This document shows positions 55,722 to 64,000 of a DNA stretch of 64,000 bases, one piece after another (the first letter of the stretch is position 1; the number at the start of each line of letters is the position of its first letter). The translations under genes were made by a program, and so were the position numbers. The notes beneath the pieces are model-generated. The model ran no database searches, was not told the origin of the DNA, and saw only the letters and a program-made list of their open reading frames with translations. The stretch comes from Schistosoma mansoni (taxonomy: Eukaryota; Platyhelminthes; Trematoda; Strigeidida; Schistosomatidae): contig NW_017386022.1 in the NCBI RefSeq assembly GCF_000237925.1, forward strand, positions 124,001 through 188,000, read 5' to 3'.

Positions 55722-58345
55722 TACTTACTTACTTACACACTACGTCTGTCACCCCACGAGAAGGAGCGTACACCACCTGCCATCATTCTCCAACCATGTT
55801 TGAACTGGGCTCTCCTTTCCAGTTGTGTTCCAGTTGCGGTTCATTCTTTTAATGCCTGCTTCCAATTTCAAACGCAAGATGTTCTTTGGTATTCCTTTTT
55901 TCCGTTTCGCTTCAGGATTTGAAGTTAGCGCTTGCCTCGTGATGCAGTCTGATGATTTCTGTTATGTACGTCTTATCCACTTCCAACGTATTTTCCTAAT
56001 TCTCTCCTCAGCCGAAGCCTGGTTTGTTCTTCCCCAAAGTAGGCTGTTACTGATGGTAATCGGTCAACAAACATTCAGTATCTCGTCTACACAACTGTTT
56101 ATAAATACTTGTGTCTTTCCGATAATGCTCCACGTTTCATCTCCGTACATTTCAACTGCCTTGACGTTCGTATTGACGATTGTGACTTTGATATTGGTTG
56201 ACATTTGTTTTGAGTTCCGAATGTTCTTCAGTTGTAGGAATGCTGTCTTTGATTTGTCAATCCTCTCTTTACGTCTGCATCTGATCTTCGCTCATGAATG
56301 ATGATGTCCAGTAAGGTGTAAGTTTTGACTTTTCCAGAGCTTCTCCATCATGTGTGATTGAGTTACTGTTTCGCGTGTTGTATTTGAGTATCTTGCTTTT
56401 TCTTTTGTGAATGTTGCGGCCTATTGATACAGAGGCAGCTGCTGCACCAGTTATATTGGCCCGCATTTGTTACTGTGTATGGGGCAGAGAAGCTAGGTCA
56501 TCTGTGAAGTAAAAGTCTGGTCTGTGCACGACCAATACTTACGAAATCCAACCTGTTGACCTCATAGTCGGGTGTCTTCTGAATCTTTCCTTCTGTTCAA
56601 AAACACTCTGTTGAAAACTTTTCCCGGTGTTGACAGTAGTGTGATGTCTCTGTAGTTCTCACATTTGCTCAGATCTCCTTTCCTTGGTGTCTTGACGAGG
56701 TGCTCTTCTTTCCAGTCTGTCGGTACTTGTTTTACTTCCTAAGTCTTCTTGAATAGAAGGTGAAGCGTGTTTGCAGTTACTTTAGTGTCTGACTTCAGTA
56801 CTTCAGCTAGTGTATTGTCAGGTCCAGCTGCTTTCCCATTTATGATTTGTCTGGTGGCCATCTTAATTTCTTTGATCGTTGGTGGAGTGACATCTATGGT
56901 AAGGTTTGTGTGTGCTGCTTCGATGTCTATTGGGTTCAATGAAGCTGGTCTATTCAGGAGTTCCTCTAAGTGTTCCACCCTTCTGTTCCTCTGTTCTTGC
57001 ATCTCAGTGACAGCTTGTCCTCCTTGTCGTTGACTAGTTGTTCTGGTTTGTTATATTTCCCTGTTAGTTTCTTCGTTGTGTCATATAGTTGTTTAGTATG
57101 TCCTTCTGTGTCCTACTTGTCTCTGTTCTTGTTCGACCGTTGTTAATTGCTGTCTTATTGTTCTTCCTTTCTTCATTCTTGTCCATGGTTTCCATAGAGA
57201 TCCATTTCTAATGATAATGCTTGTTGCGTCTCAGAACCTACTGACACGTTAATGCTTCTTCCGTCACTTTCCAATTGTCACCCATAATAGCTTCTTCTTC
57301 GAGCAGATATTGTAAGGCTTGGAATATGTTGTTGAAAGATATCATGAATTCGTTGAGTCTGTCAGCATGTCGAAGGAAGGCTGTATCGAACCTTTATTAT
57401 GTTGTTTCCCCAGTTGTCCATTGCTTCTTTAGCTTCAGTTTCATCTTGGCAACCATCAGGTAGCGATATGAAGCTTCGTCAGCTCCTCTCCTGGTCCTCA
57501 CGTCCTCATTGACCTGATATACTTTTTACTGATGCTAATATGGTCAATCTGGTACTTTGTAGTGTGACCCAGTGCGAACCATGTAGCTTTGTGAATGTGT
57601 TTGTGTGAAAATATTGTGCCACCTATAAACAATTTTTGAAATGCGCATAAATTTGTAAATTTTTCCTCATTCTCGTCCCTTTCTCCCAGTCAGTCCATGT
57701 CGTCCCATGATACCTTCCTATCTGGTGTTGTTTATTCTAATTTAGGCGTTTAGGTATCCCATCAGTACTGTCAGGTCCTTTCCTGAGCTCTTCTCTATGA
57801 TCTATTGCAGCATTTCGTATAACTGATCTTTATCGCCTTCGTTGCTCTCGCGGTTGGACTCATGTCACTGGATAATATTCACTTTAATCCATATCTTCTT
57901 CCTTTTTATGGTTCAGGACCCATGAGGTTCCTATCCTACAAGTGCTCTTCGTGCTTCTTTGAACAGCAACTACCCGAGTGTGCGGAGCATTTCCTTTTCC
58001 GTGACTACGGTACAACAGTACCTCTCCCGAATCTATCCTTTCTTGTTCAGCCTGGGTCTGATGAGTCTCACTTATCCTGAGCACCGTCAAATTTTATCTC
58101 CTCATTTCCACATTTATTTGATTAGTCACCCCGGTCTCGGCTTTCACCAAGAGGCGTCATAACTCTTCTAAATGAAGTTCGTTCAACCTGCAGGGCAGAG
58201 TTTAAATGATTTATTTCAGGACGGGATTGTTTTAGCAAGGTTGTTTTCTACAGGATGGGTGTGCTGACTTTATCCTTATCCTTTCTGCTTTATCCGGGAT
58301 TGGGACCGATAGTTACCACACAAGGGCTACTGGATGAATTAAAGA
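55722..58345 (-). mobile_element. RTE-type LINE, decayed with internal deletion
   Basis: Same family as 60089-63292, opposite strand. Its 3' end has the (TAAG)n tail (CTTACTTACTTAC at about 55722-55735 on the plus strand). Recognisable parts in order: 5' UTR (58345-58226), endonuclease (58090-57884, LRISETHQTQAEQERIDSGE), linker (57002-56739, ATRQIINGKAAGPDNTLAEV), early RT to a GFRK.SCTDQ motif near 56560, then directly the part after the palm. About 350 bp of the RT palm, including motif A and motif B, are missing. Many frame breaks. Not functional. Confidence 0.85.
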
Positions 58346-58689
58346 ACATATAGTGCTATTTACACAAGTCTTATGGAGCACTCAAACGAAAATAATTCAA
58401 GTACAGTTAATACATTAGTTAATACAAAAGAAAAAAACTGGCACGAAATGATTTTAATTAACTTCCTGGGTCATGGTCAGTCAAAAACATTCTGTTAAAT
58501 AACTGAGTTACAAATTTAATGAGTTGGCAACAACAGTAAGTATAATTTTCTAACTAATCACCTTACATTTCTTGAAGAATTTTATCAAAATCAGATAGAG
58601 AATTATCTAGAATGTTTCGATTATTCACTAATCCACCATCTGATATCGCTCTCTAATTAAAACGAATCTCCACATATATACTGTAGTGA
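58346..58689. other. no gene seen
   Basis: AT-rich DNA between the RTE and repeat X. Confidence 0.4.
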
Positions 58690-58980
58690 ACGAGATCACG
58701 AGTGGTGACAACCAACTTATGAATACAAAATTACAGAATCTCTTACTAAAAACTGAAAACCATACAGTAAATTTCTCATTTGCAAAATGTCAATCAATGG
58801 TCTCGAATTTCATTGTTCCTTCGTTTCCTCTCCAATCTTTGTCTATTCTCGTTCTCTTCTCTTCGATCTTCTTAACCTCCTGCCACCAGGCATTTCATCT
58901 TTGATTAGTGATACATACTACTTATATCTATCGACATCAGTAGCACACACCACAATATTTTTTTCCTCTACTCTAAGTAT
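58690..58980 (+). repeat. repeat X, copy 3
   Basis: Best-preserved relative of 8820-9105. Shared phrases are GAAAACCATACAGTAAAT, TGCAAAATGTCAATCAATGG, CTTCGATCTTCTTAACCTCC and ACATACTACTTATATCTATC. Family unknown. Confidence 0.6.
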
Positions 58981-59484
58981 ATGTGTACATACAGATGATT
59001 CCAGTAAACCGACTACACTGATATATTTATGATTTTCATTATAATTATTGTAGCCATTTTCTTGTATTATATATTTGTGAACTTTAGTTAAGACTTACGT
59101 CATAACTGTTTTTGTCAAGTTAGTTCTAAATTTATGAATAAACTAAAACATGATTTGATCGAGGAGATTAAAAAACTATCATTTCAAATAGAACCTTGAA
59201 ACATACAAGACGGTTACCATATAATAAAATTGTTTTCATTTATAAAAAACGGTTTATAATTAATTGTCCATTCAGCTAAAAATACTTACTGATTATAGTT
59301 GTAAGTAGTATCTTAAACGTAATAAGTTCAAGTGAGTCTCCTTTTTATAAAACAATTCTGATAAGAATCTTTTTCGGTTATATGGAAAGCAAAAATAGAT
59401 TATCAGATATCAGGGAAAAGAAATAAGCACTTACGGGAGATATGAAACGGAGTATCTGAATAAACTTTACAAACTTAGAGTACT
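58981..59484. other. no gene seen
   Basis: AT-rich DNA without supported features. Confidence 0.4.
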
Positions 59485-59620
59485 GCATGAATATCAGCGT
59501 TTTGACTGCAGTCTCAGAGTGGACAACAACTCTAGGATGCAAGTACATTCAGCTGAGAAGTCCCAAATAGTACGATTCGTGCGTCCTTGATTCTACTGCT
59601 AGCCACCATCCACCGTTGCT
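59485..59620 (+). mobile_element. SMalpha-type SINE, 3' half
   Basis: CAGTCTCAGAGTGGACAACA (after box B), GATGCAAGTACATTCAGCTG, AGAAGTCCCAAATAGTACGA, GTGCGTCCTTGATTCTACTG and CTAGCCACCATCCACC follow SMalpha in order. The core has become CTGAGAAG and GAAA has become GATT, so the ribozyme is dead. The tRNA-like head is largely lost. Confidence 0.75.
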
Positions 59621-60075
59621 TGTCAACGCTTTAGTTTATCAGTTATTCAATAATTGTTACTATAGGACGTTTTTAGATTCGAATGTTCTACTACTGTAAG
59701 TAGTATCAAGAATAAATGATATTTTAAAGAAATCAATTATCAAGAAACATTACTATTCCTGTTTTGATGGAAAAATAAACCAAGTTAATTTGAAAGGATT
59801 GAAAAAAGCACAGTTCAAAGAGTTCTCAATTTTATTTCAACAAAGTGCACTTATATTTTACAAGTTATATCATACATAGAAACCACTGAACAAACAAATT
59901 ACAGTGACATCCAGAACAGAGGTTTCGTCCTATTTTAAAAACCTCATAAGGCTTTAAGTCATGCTGCTCCAAATACTATGCAACTACCTACTGAAGGAAT
60001 AAGGATAAAAGTAGCTGGCCGACGACCATGAATACACAAACGTTTATAAACACTATGTTAAATTAAACCAACGCT
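59621..60075. other. no gene seen
   Basis: AT-rich DNA left of the full-length RTE. Confidence 0.4.
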
Positions 60076-63000
60076 TCCTAACTACCTAACTCCGCCTGTA
60101 GCTCCTCCAGGGGCTACTGCCGGTCCCAAGCCCGGGTAAAGGAGGAGGGTTGGGCATGGGGTTAGCGACCCCATCCCGTAGAAAATCAACTCGCTAAAAA
60201 AACGCTAACCAGAAAAAATCATTCAAACCATTCAAACTCTGCCCTGGGAGTAGAAGGAAAAATGACGTCTCATGATGAAAGCCGAGTTCCTTCGGAAGTC
60301 ATGAGGCCGATGCACCTTCTTACAACCAGAGCGACAATTTTTATAGGTACATGGAATGTCCGGACAATGTGGGAGACCGGCAGAGTCTTCCAAATTTCTG
60401 CGGAAATGAGGAAATACAACCTGGAAGTGCTTGGAATCAGTGAAACACATTGGACGCAGGTTGGACAACAACGACTGTCTTCAGGAGAACTTCTGTTATA
60501 CTCCGGTCATGAAGAAGAAAATGCCCCACATACACAAGGAGTGGCACTGATGCTGTCTAGAAAAGCACAAAATGCACTTATAGGATGGGAATCTCATGGA
60601 CCGAGGATCATCAAAGCCTCCTTCAAAACAAAGAGAGAAGGCATTACAATGAACATCATCCAATGCTATGCGCCGACCAACGACTACGATGAAGACGCTA
60701 AAAACCAATTCTACGATAGGCTGCAGTCAATCTTCGAGAAGTGCCCAACCAAGGACCTGACCATTCTAATGGGAGATTTCAATGCCAAGGTTGGAAAGGA
60801 CAACACTGGATACGAAGACGTCATGGGACAACATGGACTGGGAGGAAGGAACGAAAACGGTGAAAGATTTGCAAACCTATGTGCCTTCAATAAACTGGTC
60901 ATAGGTGGCACCATATTCCCACACAAAAACATACACAAAGCCACTTGGATTTCACCGGATCACACTACATAAAATCAAATCGACCATGTCTGCATCAACA
61001 AAAAGTTCAGGAGGACGATGGAGGATGTGAGAACCAGAAGAGGAGCTGATATAGCATCCGATCACCATTTGCTGGTCGCCAAGATGAAACTAAAACTCAA
61101 GAAGCACTGGACAATGGCGCGGACAACATCACAAAAGTTTAACACGGCCTTTCTTCGAGATGCTGACAAACTCAACGAATTTAACATGGCCCTCAGCAAT
61201 AGGTTCGAGGCCTTTCATGACCTACTCAATGGAGAGGGAACCACCATAGAGAGCAGCTGGAAAGGTATCAAGGAGGCAATCGTTTCAACATGTCAGGAGG
61301 TTCTGGGCCAAAAGAAGCACCATCACAAGGAATGGATCACTGTTGGTACACTGGATAAAATTGAAGCAAGGAGGAACAAGAAGGTAGCAATCAATATCAG
61401 CCGAACAAGAGCAGAAAAAGCCAAGGCACAAGCCGAATACACAGAGGCAAACAAGCAAGTGAAGAGGAGCATCAGGACCGACAAACGTAAATATGTGGAA
61501 GATTTAGCGATGACAGCGGAAAAGGCTGCAAGAGAGGGAAACATGAGACAACTGTATGATACAACAAAGAAACTTGCTGGAAATTACCGTCAACCAGAAA
61601 GACCAGTGAAAAACAAGGAAGGCAAAGTAATCAACGATATTGAAGAACAACGAAACAGGTGGGTAGAACACTTCAAGGAACTCTTGAATCGACCAGCTCC
61701 ACTGAACCCACCCAACATCGAAGCGGCACCCACAGACCTCCCAATCGATATTGGCCCACCAACAATTGAAGAGATCAGCATGGCCATTAGACAAATCAAG
61801 AGTGGCAAAGCAGCGGGACCAGACAACATCCCGGCAGAGGCACTGAAAGCAAATGTAACAGCAACTGCCAAGATACTCCACATCCTCTTCAGTAAGATTT
61901 GGGACGAAGAACATGTACCAACAGACTGGAAAGAAGGACTTCTCATCAAGATACCAAAGAAAGGCGATCTGAGCAAGTGCGACAGCTACAGGGGCATCAC
62001 TCTCCTCTCAATACCAGGAAAAGTCTTCAACAGAGTATTGTTAAACAGGATGAAGGATTCCGTGGACGCTCAACTTCGAGATCAACAAGCTGGATTTCGT
62101 AAGGATAGATCGTGCACAGATCAAATCGCAACTCTACGTATCATTGTGGAACAATCAATCGAATGGAATTCATCACTGTACATCAACTTCATCGACTACG
62201 AGAAGGCATTTGATAGCGTGGACAGGACGACACTATGGAAGCTTCTTCGACACTACGGCGTGCCTGAGAAGATAGTCAACATCATACGGAACTCCTATGA
62301 TGGACTAAACTGCCAAATCGTCCACGGAGGACAACTCACCGACTCGTTCGAGGTAAAGACCGGTGTTAGGCAAGGTTGCCTACTCTCACCCTTTCTCTTT
62401 CTCCTGGTGATCGACTGGATTATGAAGACGTCAACATCTGGAGGAATGCACGGGATACAGTGGACAGGCAGGATGCAGCTTGACGATTTAGACTTCGCGG
62501 ATGATCTGGCTCTTCTATCACAAACGCGACAACAAATGCAGGAGAAAACGACCAGTGTAGCAGCAACCTCAGCAGCAGTAGGTCTCAATATAAACAAAGG
62601 GAAAAGCAAGACTCTCCGATACAATACAATATGCACCAATCCAATTACACTTGACGGAGAAGCTTTGGAGGATGTGGAAACCTTTACATACCTGGGCAGC
62701 ATCATTGATGAACACGGTGGATCAGATGCAGATGTGAGGGCGCGGATCGGCAAAGCAAGAGCAGCATACCTACAGCTGAAAAACATCTGGAGCTCAAAAC
62801 AATTGTCAACCAACACCAAGGTTAGAATTTTCAATACAAATGTCAAGACAGTTCTTCTGTATGGGGCAGAGACGTGGAGAACTACGAAAGCCATTATCCA
62901 GAAGATACAAGTGTTTATTAACAGCTGTCTACGCAAGATACTTCGGATCCGATGGCCAGACACTATCAGCAACAAGTTACTGTGGGAGACAACAAACCAG

Positions 63001-63305
63001 ATTCCATCCAGTGGAGGAAGAAATCAGGAAGAAGCGCTGGAAGTGGATTGGGCACACTTTGAGGAAATCACCCAATTGTGTCACAAGACAAGCCCTCACA
63101 TGGAATCCTGAAGGTCGAAGGAGAAGAGGAAGACCAAAGAACACATTACGCCGAGAAATAGAGACAGACATGAGAAGAATGAACAAGAACTGGAAAGAAC
63201 TAGAAAAGAAGGCCCAGGACAGAGTGGGTTGGGGAAAGCTGGTCGGCGGCCTATGCTCCATTGGGAGTAACAGGCGTAAGTAAGTAAGTAAGTCCTAACT
63301 ACCTA
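60076..63305 (+). mobile_element. full-length RTE-type LINE with 13-bp target duplication
   Basis: The element spans 60089-63292 (3,204 bp). TCCTAACTACCTA stands on both sides, at 60076-60088 and 63293-63305: a perfect 13-bp target duplication, so the insertion is fairly young and not 5'-truncated. The order is a GC-richer 5' UTR (60089-60261), one long coding region, almost no 3' UTR, and a (TAAG)n tail (about 63276-63292). The length and motifs fit the RTE-like schistosome LINEs (SR2 or SR3/Perere-3 group); I cannot say which. Another copy faces it at 55722-58345. Confidence 0.92.
60262..63283 (+). pseudogene. RTE-type LINE ORF (endonuclease-reverse transcriptase), two lesions
   Basis: The ATG at 60262 opens an AP-type endonuclease: GTWNVRTM (about residues 29-36), ISETHW, QCYAPTND, MGDFNAKVG, ATWISPD, and SDHHLL near 61060. 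All catalytic-site blocks are present. Next comes a basic linker with GKAAGPDNIPAE, then the reverse transcriptase: YRGITLLSIPGKVFNR, AGFRKDRSCTDQIATLR, FIDYEKAFDSVDR (motif A), VRQGCLLSPFLFLLVIDW (B) and FADDLALL (C, FADD at 62494-62505). A LLYGAETW block and a basic C-terminal part ([14 protein letters not shown]) follow. There are two visible breaks: an in-frame TAA at 60970-60972, and a frameshift at about 62990-63015 that moves the C-terminus to another frame ending at 63283. The protein would be about 1,000 residues. It copies LINE RNA at a nicked target. This copy cannot make the full protein, but it is close to intact. Confidence 0.9.
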
Positions 63306-63737
63306 TCCAAGTTGATATTAACTTAGTGACTAATAGATTCGTATTTCTTTCGATCAAGCTCTCATAAATATACGTTTATCCAGATGAGTACTAACAAATT
63401 CAATTTATCAGTTCAGGATAATGTTCAAATTAATCAGATGCGATATCGGACCTTTTTATTGAATCAGTATAATAAAGGAAATTGTTGGCTTCTAATCATA
63501 TCAGAAATCATAATTTCTCAGTTACAAATAATTTCTGGTAAAAAAGTACGGGAAAACTACCTGAGGACAATCTAAGTTATTAAAGAAAGTTGTATAATAT
63601 CTCCAACCTCTAAATGTAACCAACTGGCTATTGCTAATTTGAAATCATTCTGCGGTTTTGTATGGATGGCTCATTGGCAAACTCAATGAAGCCTCAAGAA
63701 GCCCAGAAAGAGACATTCCATCTAATCACCGCTAGGG
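63306..63737. other. no gene seen
   Basis: AT-rich DNA to the right of the RTE. Confidence 0.4.
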
Positions 63738-63851
63738 GAACATTCTAGAATGTCACCGTGTATCTTCCCTACTGGATGAATAAGAAGGATCCCCTATGTG
63801 CCTATTGGCTGTCCGAAATGATGATTTACTTTCAGCCAAAAACTATAAATA
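63738..63851 (+). promoter_or_regulatory. heat-shock element plus TATA box
   Basis: GAACATTCTAGAATGTC (63738-63754) is an almost perfect series of alternating GAA and TTC units, the binding site pattern of heat-shock factor. ACATTCTAGAATGT inside it is a 14-bp palindrome. TATAAATA follows at 63844-63851, and then pyrimidine-rich text (TTTTCTGTCTTCTCTCTTGC) that could be a transcript leader. What it drives lies beyond the window. It may belong to a gene or to the U3 of an LTR. Confidence 0.5.
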
Positions 63852-64000
63852 TATGAGATTTTTGTACTATATTTGACACTGTTTTGGGAATAAGATTCCT
63901 ACTTACTAGTTTTCTGTCTTCTCTCTTGCAACGTTGTGGGATCGACCGTTCAAGTAGTCTAGTAGTACGCGGCATAGCAAGAATCTAAAGCTCTAAATAT

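Noticed and set aside
62295-62975. Minus-strand frame of 226 codons opposite the RTE RT
   Set aside because: Shadow of the RTE coding region.
55722-63292. Facing RTE copies as one large inverted-repeat transposon
   Set aside because: The right copy has its own perfect 13-bp target duplication and tail, and the left one has its own (TAAG)n tail. They are two separate LINE insertions.

Overview
The window is AT-rich, intron-poor eukaryotic DNA packed with retroelements. It fits a schistosome (blood fluke) nuclear genome. Three things point there: tRNA-derived SINEs carrying hammerhead ribozymes with the SMalpha signature (core CTGATGAG, tail GGATTCCACTGC), RTE and CR1-like LINEs of schistosome type, and Penelope-like elements with a GIY-YIG nuclease. 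A 200-N assembly gap lies at 33563-33762. Identifications come from reading the sequence and remembering the families; no database was searched.

Layout. 1-5.5 kb: a graveyard of LINE pieces (an RTE tail, two CR1-like pieces head to tail, all minus), a decayed gypsy-type LTR element and a candidate solo LTR. 5.5-15 kb: mostly AT-rich DNA with an LTR that holds a nested SINE, an inverted repeat with 40-bp arms, and several SINE or hammerhead remnants. 15.4-16.3 kb (+), 25.3-25.9 kb (-) and 48.4-49.3 kb (-): three single-exon protein genes, the only convincing host genes here. All three have a PTB/PID-like (phosphotyrosine-binding fold) domain and are diverged paralogues. 29-41 kb: SINE fold-backs, LINE pieces, two larger Penelope-like copies, and a repeat unit present twice, once empty (31.8-32.4 kb) and once split by a Penelope-like element with a 13-bp target duplication (38.2-40.5 kb). 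41.4-43.2 kb: a solo LTR with a perfect 5-bp target duplication and a partial relative. 45-55 kb: SMalpha remnants, Penelope and CR1-like pieces, and SINE dimers. 55.7-63.3 kb: two RTE-type LINEs whose 5' ends face each other. The right one is full length with a 13-bp target duplication and only two visible lesions. The right edge holds a heat-shock-element-plus-TATA arrangement.

Two themes stand out. First, a small cluster of intronless PTB-like genes, two of which share a C-terminal TYxxYDPxxGxxxNxxGP motif. Second, hammerhead ribozymes: at least three SINE families and two Penelope-type motifs carry them, all with a very short palindromic stem III (ACGCGCGU, ACGGCCGU, ACCUAGGU, ACGU, AGCU). 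Several SINE copies are inverted dimers with 3' ends outward, in two cases bracketed by direct repeats of 11-12 bp, which suggests they inserted as joined pairs. I saw no tRNA, rRNA, CRISPR or bacterial features.
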